Below, piece by piece: positions 1-7,310 of a DNA stretch of 64,000 nt. Position 1 is the stretch's first letter; each line of letters begins with the position of its first letter. The notes beneath the pieces were generated by a model. The model made no database searches, was not told the DNA's origin, and saw only the letters and a program-made list of their open reading frames with translations. Both the position numbers and the translations under genes were made by a program. This DNA is from JBBDIX01 sp050486225. Lineage in GTDB: Bacteria; Actinomycetota; Nitriliruptoria; Nitriliruptorales; Nitriliruptoraceae. The stretch covers positions 1-64,000 of the forward strand of contig JBJHCV010000005.1 of NCBI GenBank assembly GCA_050486225.1. The letters run 5' to 3'.

Positions 1-127
1 CACGAGTCGACGAACATCCGGCTGTGTGCGGAGCTGCTGGCGCGGGCGGCGATCGAGCGGCGTGAGTCGCGGTCGGGTGCGGCCCACCGTCGGGTCGACT
101 TCCCCGACACCGACGAGGCATGGCGCC
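1..127 (+). repeat. 127-bp direct repeat, copy 1 (copy 2 at 1861-1987)
   Basis: Bases 1-127 match 1861-1987 without a mismatch, at an offset of 1860 bases (a multiple of three). Identity ends abruptly at base 128, where several differences appear within 30 bases. The repeat may extend leftward beyond the window. It reflects tandem duplication or gene conversion of the oxidoreductase C-terminal coding region. Confidence 0.95.
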
Positions 128-213
128 GCCTGCTCGTCCTGCAGCGTGACGGGGAGGGTGGGACGAGCATTCGTCACCGGTCTCCCGACGATCGGACGCC
201 GGTGAGCGTGTGA
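1..213 (+). CDS. FAD-dependent oxidoreductase, C-terminal end of an upstream tandem copy (partial)
   Basis: Only the last 70 codons are in the window, read in the frame starting at base 1 and ending with TGA at 211-213. The first 42 codons are identical, wobble positions included, to the C-terminal part of the oxidoreductase at 364-2070; the two then diverge (LLVLQRDGEGG against LIVLQRDASGE) and have different tails. This is therefore the end of a paralogous FAD oxidoreductase immediately upstream in tandem. Its catalytic part lies outside the window, so no separate function can be given. The intact neighbour suggests an adenylylsulfate-reductase-alpha/fumarate-reductase-like flavoprotein. 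Confidence 0.8.
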   Translation, partial: HESTNIRLCAELLARAAIERRESRSGAAHRRVDFPDTDEAWRRLLVLQRDGEGGTSIRHRSPDDRTPVSV

Positions 214-226
214 CGCGGATGCCGGT

Positions 227-248
227 GAGGGTGCCGCGCGGCACCCTC
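227..248 (+). terminator. Hairpin after the truncated oxidoreductase
   Basis: GAGGGTGCC (227-235) and GGCACCCTC (240-248) form a perfect 9-bp stem with a GCGC loop, 13 bases after the stop at 213. There is no T-tract, as is common for high-GC actinobacterial terminators. It separates the two oxidoreductase copies and precedes a likely promoter. Confidence 0.55.
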
Positions 249-306
249 GGGGACCCCAAACGATTGCGGTCGCTTGAAGGGCTTCTGAAGGCTTTTGGAA
301 CGGGTA

Positions 307-336
307 TTGACGTGAGCGGCGACAACAGAATACAGT
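307..336 (+). promoter_or_regulatory. Candidate sigma70-type promoter for the oxidoreductase operon
   Basis: TTGACG (307-312) is separated by 18 bases from TACAGT (331-336). Transcription would begin about 20 bases before the ATG at 364, and AAGGGAG (350-356) is a good ribosome binding site. Placement just after the hairpin at 227-248 supports it, but the -10 match is only moderate. Confidence 0.4.
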
Positions 337-363
337 CGTTTGCAGTCACGAAGGGAGCCCGCC

Positions 364-2070
364 ATGCCATCGGTCGATGACCTGAGACAACTCGAGACGG
401 ACGTGCTGGTCGTGGGAGGCGGTGTCGCGGGTTGCCTCGCGGCCGTCGAGGCTCGCGAGGCCGGTGCGGACGTGCTCATCACGGACAAGGCGAAGCTGCT
501 CGAGCGTGCGGGAAGTGTCGGCGGGGGCGTGGACCAGTACCTCACGCCCATGGAACAGGGCGAGGACTGGGACACCCCGGAGTTCCTCCTGCTGCACATC
601 CCGAAGCTCACCGACGGCCTGGTGGACATGGAGGTGGCGGAGCGGGTCATCAAGGAGATGCCCGTCGTCCTCCGCCGACTCGAGGGCATGGGCATCGACT
701 TCCGCGACCCGGACACGGGCGACTACCTGCGGACCAGAGTGTTCGGCCTGCCCGGCGAGTTCCACCTCAACTTCGACGGGAAGCGGTTCAAGTACCGGAT
801 AGCCAAGGGCGTGAAGAAGGCCGGTGCCCAGCTCATCGGTCGGACCATGGTGACCGACGTGCTGTTCGACGAGTCGACCGGCGAGGCGTACGGGGCGCTC
901 GGGTTCAACGTGCGGTCGGGGGAGTGGTACGTCATCCGAGCGAAGGCGACGATCATCGCCACCGGTGACGTGAACCGGATCTCACGCAACGCGTCTGGCA
1001 TCCCGTTCGACAGCTGGCACTACCCGTACAACACGGGCGACGGGCACGCGATGGCGTTCCGCATCGGTGCCGAACTGGTGAACATGGAGTTCGTCGAGGC
1101 GACCCTCACCCCGAAGGGCTTCTCGGTCCAGGGCACCAACTCGTACGCGGGGCTCGGCGCCCACTTCATCAACCGACACGGCGAGCGGTTCATGTTCCGC
1201 TACGACCCCAAGGGGGAGAAGGCTCGTCGGACGATGCTGGTCGAGGGCGTCATCTCCGAGGTGCTCGCCGGCAACGAACCCCTCTACATCGACCTGCGCC
1301 ACCTTCCCGACGAGGTCCTGGACCACTTCGTCCGCACGCTCGGCATCGACCGGCACACCCTGCCCGACTTCTTCGAGCAGAAGGAGATCGACATCCGGCG
1401 ACAGCCGATCGAGATCTCCGTGTCCGAACTGTCGATCCGTCGGGGCGGCGTGTACTTCCGGGGCAGCGGGCTCATGATCGACCCGGAGGGCGAGACCTCC
1501 GTGCCGAACCTGTACGCCGCGGGAGACTGTTCGATCGTGAGTGGCGGCATCGCGGGTGCGGCGGCGCTGGGTGCGATCACGGGCCGGTCGTCGGCCCGGC
1601 GCGCCGCCGAGCGCGACCGACTGCCCCCGGTCGACGACGCCGTGATCGAGATGGCTCGCGAGCGGGTCACCGCGCCCCTCCAACGGGGGTCCGGGCTGCG
1701 CTGGGAGGCGTTCGAGGACGAGATCCGCTCCCTGGTGACCGACCACCTGGGCTTCACCCGCGAGGAGAAGGGCATGAAGCGCGCTCTGGACGGGTTGCTG
1801 ACGTTGGGGCGTCGGGAGCCGGAGCTCGCGGCGGAGAACTGGCACGCGTTGATGCGCACGCACGAGTCGACGAACATCCGGCTGTGTGCGGAGCTGCTGG
1901 CGCGGGCGGCGATCGAGCGGCGTGAGTCGCGGTCGGGTGCGGCCCACCGTCGGGTCGACTTCCCCGACACCGACGAGGCATGGCGCCAGCTGATCGTCCT
2001 GCAACGAGACGCCTCCGGCGAGGCGGCGATCAGCCACCGCCCACCGAGCGACCACGTCGCGCGACGTTGA
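364..2070 (+). CDS. FAD-dependent oxidoreductase, AprA/fumarate reductase flavoprotein family
   Basis: A 568-residue flavoprotein. The N-terminus has a dinucleotide-binding fold (VGGGVAGCLAAVEA, about residues 14-27), and the usual late FAD-contact motif NLYAAGDCS falls near residue 380. Overall it resembles the SdhA/FrdA/AprA superfamily. The next gene is a two-cluster ferredoxin, which recalls the AprA-AprB pairing of adenylylsulfate reductase, although the substrate cannot be read from sequence. The ATG at 364 is chosen because AAGGGAG lies eight bases upstream; the in-frame TTG at 340 lacks such a site. The C-terminal part duplicates bases 1-127. Probable operon with the ferredoxin and the M24-like protein. 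Confidence 0.8.
   Translation: MPSVDDLRQLETDVLVVGGGVAGCLAAVEAREAGADVLITDKAKLLERAGSVGGGVDQYLTPMEQGEDWDTPEFLLLHIPKLTDGLVDMEVAERVIKEMPVVLRRLEGMGIDFRDPDTGDYLRTRVFGLPGEFHLNFDGKRFKYRIAKGVKKAGAQLIGRTMVTDVLFDESTGEAYGALGFNVRSGEWYVIRAKATIIATGDVNRISRNASGIPFDSWHYPYNTGDGHAMAFRIGAELVNMEFVEATLTPKGFSVQGTNSYAGLGAHFINRHGERFMFRYDPKGEKARRTMLVEGVISEVLAGNEPLYIDLRHLPDEVLDHFVRTLGIDRHTLPDFFEQKEIDIRRQPIEISVSELSIRRGGVYFRGSGLMIDPEGETSVPNLYAAGDCSIVSGGIAGAAALGAITGRSSARRAAERDRLPPVDDAVIEMARERVTAPLQRGSGLRWEAFEDEIRSLVTDHLGFTREEKGMKRALDGLLTLGRREPELAAENWHALMRTHESTNIRLCAELLARAAIERRESRSGAAHRRVDFPDTDEAWRQLIVLQRDASGEAAISHRPPSDHVARR
1861..1987 (+). repeat. 127-bp direct repeat, copy 2
   Basis: Second copy of the perfect repeat at 1-127. 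It lies inside the C-terminal part of the complete FAD oxidoreductase and is in the same reading frame as copy 1. Confidence 0.95.
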
Positions 2071-2143
2071 CCATCCACGACCCCAGCGTCCCGTCAACTG
2101 ACGGACCACACGCCCCGGCCGACCCGCAGCGAGAGGAACCCCG

Positions 2144-2458
2144 ATGAAGGCCATCGAACGACACGAGGCGCATCCGGACACGCCGACCGATCGGCACAAC
2201 CCGATCGACATCAACCCGGAGACGTGCATCCGCTGCGTCATCTGCGACTACGTGTGTCCGGGCGACATCATCTACAAGACGGACCCCAAGTCCGACGAAC
2301 TGCCGGTCATCGCCTACCCGGACGAGTGCTGGTACTGCGGGCTGTGCGAACAGGCCTGTCCCACCAACGCGATCACCGTCGTGTTCCACGAACAGATGCT
2401 CAACTGCGAGACCCCGGTGGTGTCCCTGCTGGGCAAGCGCTCCGACGACGAGGCCTGA
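2144..2458 (+). CDS. Ferredoxin-type 2[4Fe-4S] protein (AprB-like electron carrier)
   Basis: 104 residues with two classical cluster motifs, CIRCVICDYVCP and CWYCGLCEQACP, each CxxCxxCxxxCP, so two [4Fe-4S] clusters are expected. It starts at ATG 2144 behind GAGAGG, 73 bases after the flavoprotein. The arrangement implies it carries electrons to or from the flavoprotein, as AprB does for AprA. The protein is shorter than typical AprB and has only a short tail after the second cluster, so it may be a dedicated small electron carrier rather than a true reductase beta subunit. Confidence 0.85.
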   Translation: MKAIERHEAHPDTPTDRHNPIDINPETCIRCVICDYVCPGDIIYKTDPKSDELPVIAYPDECWYCGLCEQACPTNAITVVFHEQMLNCETPVVSLLGKRSDDEA

Positions 2459-2496
2459 TCCCGGGCCACGGCCCGGGCCACCGGGAGGATCCCTTC

Positions 2497-3759
2497 ATGG
2501 ACTGGAACGACGTCCGCCACCACCTCGACGTCTCCGCGAACCTGCGAGACATCCACGGTTCGCCCTGGTACACCGACGCCGAGTACGACCGGTTCTCGCG
2601 CGAGGAGTACGAACGCCGCTGGGCGGCGGCCCGAGACGTGATGGACCGTGAGGGCCTCGACGGGATGCTGCTCACGGGCAGCCCCAACAACTACAGCCTC
2701 GGAGCACTCGTCACCTGGGCCAGCGGTCTCATGGACCCGCGAGCCATGTGCCAGTACATGGTGCTTCCTCGACACGGCGATCCGGTGCTCCTGCACCCCC
2801 ACTCGGGGACCCACCTCGAGGCAGTGCGCCGCTACGTGGCGGTCGACGACGTCCGGGGCAGCGGTGAGGCCAACTACGGCGGCGCGCTGGTGTCCATCCT
2901 CACGGAGAAGGGTCTGGCGACCGGACGGATCGGTGTGAGTGCTGCCGACCGCAACGGGCCCGAGTACATGGGTCTGCAGGTCCACCGGGACCTCACCGCA
3001 GGACTGCCCGACCTGGAGATGGTGTTCATCCCCGACCTCATGCACCAGTTGACGTACCTGCACAGTGCCGAGGAACTGGCGGCGATGACGAGAGCGGGGG
3101 AGCTTGCCGTCGACGCCCTGCGGGCCGTCGCCGCGCGCGTGGCCCCGGGCGTGCGCGAGTACCAGCTGTCGGCCGCGGCGGTCCACGCGATGATGGACGG
3201 TGGCGGTGACCCGCACCTGACGATGATGACCTCGACGTCGATGGCCGACCCTCGAGCGGTCTACCCGAGTCCCCGCCCGTCGGGACGCGTGCTGCGGGAC
3301 GGCGACGTGATCGTCAGCGAACTGTCGGCCCGGTTCCTGGGTTGGAGTGCCAAGATCGGCCACCCGATCGTGCTGGGGACCCCGACCGACGAGATGGTCG
3401 ACTTCCACCGGCGTTCGGTCGCCGTCTATCGGGCGTTCGAGGACGTGCTCGGCCCCGGCGTCGACATCTCGGCCGTCCACGAGGCCGCGCAGTCGTTCCG
3501 CGCGAACGGACTCCAGTCGCGGGCGCTGTGCTTCCACGGCATCGACATGGTCACCGCCGGACCCAAGGTCTTCGTGGACCGCGTGTCGGCCACCGACGAG
3601 GACCGGGTGCTGACCCCCGGACGCGTGGTGAACATCGAACTGACCCCGATCAACCTCGAGGGAACGCTCGGCACGTTCCTGTCACGAACGTTCGTGATCG
3701 AGGAGGACGGGATCCGCAACCTCACCGAGTTCCCGGTGGACGAACTGATCGTCGTCTGA
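2497..3759 (+). CDS. M24-fold protein with lost metal ligands (creatinase-like)
   Basis: 420 residues with the two-domain layout of aminopeptidase P, prolidase and creatinase: an N-terminal creatinase/prolidase domain (about 40-180) and a pita-bread domain (about 195-410). The five M24 metal ligands map to E275 (for Asp), K286 (for Asp), H347, E381 and S397 (for Glu), so at least three are changed and a dinuclear metal site is unlikely. Creatinase is a known metal-free member of this fold, so a C-N or C-S bond-cleaving role is possible. GGGAGGA lies just before the ATG. It follows the flavoprotein and ferredoxin closely, so it probably acts on the same pathway; the substrate is unknown. Confidence 0.75.
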   Translation: MDWNDVRHHLDVSANLRDIHGSPWYTDAEYDRFSREEYERRWAAARDVMDREGLDGMLLTGSPNNYSLGALVTWASGLMDPRAMCQYMVLPRHGDPVLLHPHSGTHLEAVRRYVAVDDVRGSGEANYGGALVSILTEKGLATGRIGVSAADRNGPEYMGLQVHRDLTAGLPDLEMVFIPDLMHQLTYLHSAEELAAMTRAGELAVDALRAVAARVAPGVREYQLSAAAVHAMMDGGGDPHLTMMTSTSMADPRAVYPSPRPSGRVLRDGDVIVSELSARFLGWSAKIGHPIVLGTPTDEMVDFHRRSVAVYRAFEDVLGPGVDISAVHEAAQSFRANGLQSRALCFHGIDMVTAGPKVFVDRVSATDEDRVLTPGRVVNIELTPINLEGTLGTFLSRTFVIEEDGIRNLTEFPVDELIVV

Positions 3760-3813
3760 CCCCGGAGTCGCGCAGGTCTTGACGGCCAGCCTCGCGGAGG
3801 TCAGGGTGCACCC

Positions 3814-3840
3814 GGAGGTCCGGCGGCCCGCTGGACCTCC
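3814..3840 (+). terminator. Hairpin between the M24-like gene and the SnoaL-like gene
   Basis: GGAGGTCC (3814-3821) pairs with GGACCTCC (3833-3840), with an 11-base GC-rich loop that can pair further. It lies 55 bases after the M24-like stop and 24 before the next ATG, so it could end the first operon or act as a leader hairpin. No T-tract follows. Confidence 0.4.
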
Positions 3841-3864
3841 GTCCGGACGAAGGGACGTCGAGCC

Positions 3865-4317
3865 ATGTCTCAGGATCACATCAGCATCTTCGCGTCGTCG
3901 ACGTGCGAGTTCACCGAGGAGGAGCAGCGCAACCTCGAGGTCGTGCGCGGGTATCGCGCCGCGAAGGTCTCCGAGCGCGCACCCTTCATGCATCCGGAGT
4001 TCGAACGCCTGCGCCCCGGGTTCAAGAACATCGGAGAACTGTGGGGCGGCCCCGGGGGGATGAACGACGAGTCGATCGCCGATCGTGAGAACGTCCTGCT
4101 CGAGCTCACCGCGAAGGGCGACCGGGTGTGGGGGATCTGGCGTGTCGTCGGAACCCACACAGGATCCCTCTACGGCATCCCGGCGACGGGTCGGCACGTG
4201 GACGCCATCGAGGTCGGCCTGTGGCGTCTCGAGGACGGCCTCATCCGCGAGGCCTGGTACTTCGGTGACGACCTCGGCCTGATCCGCCAGCTCGGCGTGG
4301 AGATACCGTCCGAGTGA
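3865..4317 (+). CDS. SnoaL-like (NTF2-fold) protein
   Basis: A 150-residue protein of the SnoaL/ester-cyclase-like NTF2 fold. The C-terminal half carries the usual pattern of a conserved small-molecule cavity (VVGTHTGSLYGIPATGR followed by a strand with GLIREAWYFGD). Members range from polyketide cyclases to binding proteins and hydrolases, so the reaction cannot be named. ATG 3865 follows GAAGGGACG at 3849-3857. It is an independent small gene between the redox operon and the DUF1295 gene. Confidence 0.7.
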   Translation: MSQDHISIFASSTCEFTEEEQRNLEVVRGYRAAKVSERAPFMHPEFERLRPGFKNIGELWGGPGGMNDESIADRENVLLELTAKGDRVWGIWRVVGTHTGSLYGIPATGRHVDAIEVGLWRLEDGLIREAWYFGDDLGLIRQLGVEIPSE

Positions 4318-4436
4318 GGCCGACGCTCTCGTGGTGACCGACCGTCTGGCGGGTGGCGCGGTCGAACTCGGGCCGGCGTACGGAGTCGGGTCGGACCACG
4401 GAGTCTGGGCCGTCCACGGATGTCCGGGCGACGAAC

Positions 4437-4470
4437 CGACGATGGCCGGCGCGCACGTCGGCCATCGTCG
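4437..4470 (+). promoter_or_regulatory. Perfect 12-bp inverted repeat upstream of the DUF1295 gene
   Basis: CGACGATGGCCG (4437-4448) and CGGCCATCGTCG (4459-4470) are perfect complements with a 10-base spacer. The right arm ends 12 bases before the ATG at 4483, just upstream of the ribosome binding site GGACGGA. It could be a terminator for the SnoaL-like gene, a leader hairpin or an operator. The sequence alone does not decide. Confidence 0.5.
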
Positions 4471-4482
4471 ACAGGACGGAAC

Positions 4483-5259
4483 ATGGGCGTGCTGACCACG
4501 TGGGGACTGGGGCTGGCCGCGGTGTCGGCCCTGATGGTCGTGACGTGGGCCGTGAGCGTGCTGCGCCGCGACGCGAGCCTCGTCGACCGGGTCTGGGGCC
4601 TCGGGTTCGTCGTCGCCGCCTGGGTGTGGGCGCTGCTCGGGGACGGTGATCCCGCGCGTTCGTGGCTCGTGGTCGCGTTGGTGACGGTCTGGGGTCTGCG
4701 GCTGTCGCTGCACATCACCTGGCGGAACTGGGGCGAGGGTGAGGACCCCCGCTACCGGCAGATGCGCGAACGACACGATTCCTTCGCGTTGCGCAGCCTT
4801 GTCACCGTGTTCCTGCTGCAGGCGGTGCTCGCGGCGGTGATCGCCGTGCCGCTGCTGGCCGTCGCGGTGGGCTCGACGTCGTTCGGGTGGCTCGACGTCG
4901 TCGCCGTGGCCCTGTGGGTGGTGGGATTCGTGTACGAGGCGGTCGGAGACCTGCAGCTCGCACGGTTCCGTGCAGACCCTGCAAACCGGGGCCGGGTGCT
5001 GGACTCAGGCCTCTGGCGACACACGCGACACCCGAACTACTTCGGTGACTCCGTCGTGTGGTGGTCCTACGGTCTGTTCTCGGTCGCCACCGGTGTCTGG
5101 TGGGCACTGATCGGCCCCGTGCTGATGACCGTGCTGATCGTGAAGGTGTCCGGGGTCGCGTTGACCGACCGCAACATGTCGTCCTCGGCGCGAGCGGGGC
5201 ACGCCGAGTACGTGCGCCGCACCAACGCGTTCTTCCCGGGGCCGCGCCGGTCCGCCTGA
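4483..5259 (+). CDS. DUF1295 membrane protein (steroid 5-alpha-reductase-like fold)
   Basis: 258 residues with about six or seven membrane segments and the family signature near the C-terminus (HTRHPNYFGD, then an aromatic-rich segment). DUF1295 proteins are related to isoprenylcysteine methyltransferases and steroid reductases; their bacterial substrates are mostly undefined. ATG 4483 has GGACGGA five bases upstream; longer in-frame starts would cover the 12-bp inverted repeat. The gene ends 22 bases before selD. Confidence 0.8.
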   Translation: MGVLTTWGLGLAAVSALMVVTWAVSVLRRDASLVDRVWGLGFVVAAWVWALLGDGDPARSWLVVALVTVWGLRLSLHITWRNWGEGEDPRYRQMRERHDSFALRSLVTVFLLQAVLAAVIAVPLLAVAVGSTSFGWLDVVAVALWVVGFVYEAVGDLQLARFRADPANRGRVLDSGLWRHTRHPNYFGDSVVWWSYGLFSVATGVWWALIGPVLMTVLIVKVSGVALTDRNMSSSARAGHAEYVRRTNAFFPGPRRSA

Positions 5260-5281
5260 ACGGCGCCCTACGCTGGCGCAC

Positions 5282-6337
5282 ATGGATCCCCAGAACGGAA
5301 GGCTGACGGCCTACAGCCACGGCGCCGGCTGAGCGTGCAAGCTCGGTCCCGGTGACCTGGCGCAGGTCCTGCGCCCCCTGACCCCGCCGTCACATCCCGA
5401 CCTGATCGTCGGACGTGACACACGAGACGACGCCCTGGTGTGGCGCCGTCCGCACGGTGCTGCGCTCGTGGCCACCGTCGACGTGTTCACGCCCCTGGTC
5501 GACGACCCGAACACGTGGGGTCGCATCGCCGCGGTCAACGCGGCCAGCGACGTGTACGCGATGGGGGGCACCCCGATGTTCGCGCTCGCCATCGTCGCCT
5601 GGCCACGCGAGGTGCTGCCGCTCGAGGTGCTGACCGAGGTCCTGCGAGGAGGTCAGGACATTGCGGCCGAACACGGATGGATCGTGGCGGGCGGTCACTC
5701 GGTCGACGGACCGGAGCCCCTGTACGGGCAGGCCGTCATCGGCGAGGTGGACCCTGATCGGGTGATGACCAACGCCGGGGCGAAGGTCGGCGACGCGCTC
5801 GTGCTGACCAAGGCCATCGGTACCGGGGTGGTCGCGACTGCGGTCAAACGGCACGCGGTCGACGACGTGGCACCCGGTGGGCGACTCCACGACGTGTACA
5901 CCGCCGCGGTGGAGTCGATGACGCGCACCAACGCCGTCGCCGCGCGGCTGGCCGTCGAGTTCGGGGCGCACGCCATGACCGACGTCACCGGGTTCGGTCT
6001 GCTCGGGCACCTGCACGAACTGGCGACCGCGAGCGCCGTGGCGACCGAACTGTGGGATGCGCAGGTCCCGGTGCTGCCGGGCGTGCACGCCCTGATCGAC
6101 GAGGGTGCCGTACCGGGTGGGACCGGGCGCAACCTGCAGGCGGTGGCCGACTCCGTGCGTCTCGACACGGGCAGGGCCGACCTGCTCGCCGATCCCCAGA
6201 CCTCCGGCGGCCTGCTCGTCGCGCTTCCGGGGGCAGGAGCGGACGACTACGTGGAGGGCCTGCGGGCCACCGGACACGTTGCCGCGCGGATCGGTGAGGT
6301 CGTGGCCGGCACCCCCGGGAACATCTCGGTGCACTGA
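5282..6337 (+). CDS. selD: Selenophosphate synthetase with in-frame UGA selenocysteine
   Basis: SelD makes selenophosphate from selenide and ATP for selenoprotein and seleno-tRNA synthesis. The reading frame runs from ATG 5282 through TGA at 5330-5332 to the true stop at 6335-6337 (351 residues). Around the TGA the product reads SHGAG-U-ACK, aligning with the catalytic Cys17 loop of E. coli SelD (SHGAGCGCK), so codon 17 is selenocysteine. Conserved SelD blocks follow: GRIAAVNAASDVYAMGG, AGGHS, DVTGFGLLGHL and DPQTSGGLL. A conventional call starting at 5438 would lose the catalytic loop. No Shine-Dalgarno site is visible, but TACGCT at 5269-5274 lies seven bases before the ATG, as in leaderless actinobacterial mRNAs. 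selA, selB and selC are not in the window. Confidence 0.93.
5354..5368 (+). promoter_or_regulatory. Candidate bacterial SECIS hairpin of selD
   Basis: GACCTG (5354-5359) and CAGGTC (5363-5368) form a perfect 6-bp stem around a GCG loop. The loop starts 27 bases after the UGA at 5330-5332 and begins with G. Both properties fit the known geometry of bacterial SECIS elements, which recruit SelB to decode UGA as selenocysteine. The folding has not been computed. Confidence 0.6.
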
Positions 6338-6378
6338 CGGACGGCCGGACGCATCGCGGCGTCCCGGAAGGTGAGCAC

Positions 6379-6801
6379 GTGGAGACGCTGGACGGCGAAC
6401 TGGCCATCGATCGTGCGACGTTCCACGCGCTCGTCGAACACGCCTGGTCCGACTTCCCCTACGAGGTGTGCGGCCTGCTCGGGCGTCGCGACGACGGCTC
6501 GTTCGTGCACTGGAGGATCGAGAACGCCGAACGATCGATGACCTACTACGTGATGGACCCGAAGCAGCTGCTGCGCGCGATGCGCGAGATCGAGGACGAG
6601 GGCTGGGAGCTGGTCATCTACCACTCCCACACGCACACCCGCGCCTATCCCTCCGAGACCGACATCCGGCTGGCCGCGTACCCGGAGGCCACCTATGCGA
6701 TCGTCACCCTCCAGGATCGCGACGCACCGGACGTCCGCGCGTTCCGGATCGTCGACGGGGTCGTGACGGAACGCCCGGTTCGTGTCGTGGAACCGTCGTG
6801 A
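6379..6801 (+). CDS. mec: JAMM/MPN+ metalloprotease, Mec family
   Basis: A 140-residue zinc isopeptidase. The complete JAMM motif is present: E29, H82-S83-H84, then S92 and D95 at the canonical spacing (HSH, seven residues, S, two residues, D). In Mycobacterium tuberculosis, Mec (Rv1334) releases cysteine from the CysO-cysteine adduct. Here the gene is followed by cysO and cysM in the same order, so the role is almost certainly the same. It may also trim the CysO tail, which extends two residues past the diglycine. GTG 6379 is preceded by GGAAGGTG. Confidence 0.9.
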   Translation: METLDGELAIDRATFHALVEHAWSDFPYEVCGLLGRRDDGSFVHWRIENAERSMTYYVMDPKQLLRAMREIEDEGWELVIYHSHTHTRAYPSETDIRLAAYPEATYAIVTLQDRDAPDVRAFRIVDGVVTERPVRVVEPS

Positions 6802-6971
6802 CCTGCCGCAGCGCCGTGCGTCGCACCGTTCGCACCCCGCCGCAGGGGTGCAGCGCCTCCGGCCGGTAGGATCGTGGTCCGCGGAGGTTCGTGGTCACGT
6901 TCGGTGCCCCGGCACCACGGAGCACCCGTTGCCCTCCCAGTCCGTCCCCGATCCGAGACGAGGCAGACGCG

Positions 6972-7247
6972 ATGCCGCGTGTGAGAATCCCGACCGTGCT
7001 GCGCAGGCACACCGACGGTGAGGCGAAGGTCGACGCCACGGGTTCGACCGTCCGTGAGGTGTTCGCCCAACTGGTCGACGGACGCCCGGAACTCGAGGCC
7101 CAGCTGTTCGACGGTGCCGACCTCCGTGGCTTCATCAACGTCTACGTCGACGACGAGGACATCCGCTACCTCGACGGGCTCGACACCCCGGTGTCCGCCG
7201 ACGACGAGATCTCGATCATGCCCGCGGTCGCCGGTGGGAGTGTCTGA
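6972..7247 (+). CDS. cysO: Ubiquitin-like sulfur carrier protein CysO
   Basis: A 91-residue beta-grasp (ThiS/MoaD-like) protein that carries sulfur as a C-terminal thiocarboxylate for cysteine synthesis. It closely resembles mycobacterial CysO and ends in PAVAGGSV. In M. tuberculosis the protein ends at the diglycine; here two residues (Ser-Val) follow, so the tail must be removed before activation, probably by the JAMM protease next door. ATG 6972 is chosen from the family's N-terminus. About 170 bases of non-coding sequence separate it from mec and include TAGGAT (6867-6872), a possible -10 element without a clear -35. Confidence 0.9.
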   Translation: MPRVRIPTVLRRHTDGEAKVDATGSTVREVFAQLVDGRPELEAQLFDGADLRGFINVYVDDEDIRYLDGLDTPVSADDEISIMPAVAGGSV

Positions 7248-7310
7248 CGAGCGTCGCGTTGGCCCGGGCGTCCGCGACGAACCGGCCGTGACCACTTCGG
7301 AGAGGTGACG

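Noticed and set aside
5438..6337. SelD starting at 5438 as a shorter protein
   Set aside because: It would lack the catalytic loop; the upstream in-frame UGA context matches SelD selenocysteine.
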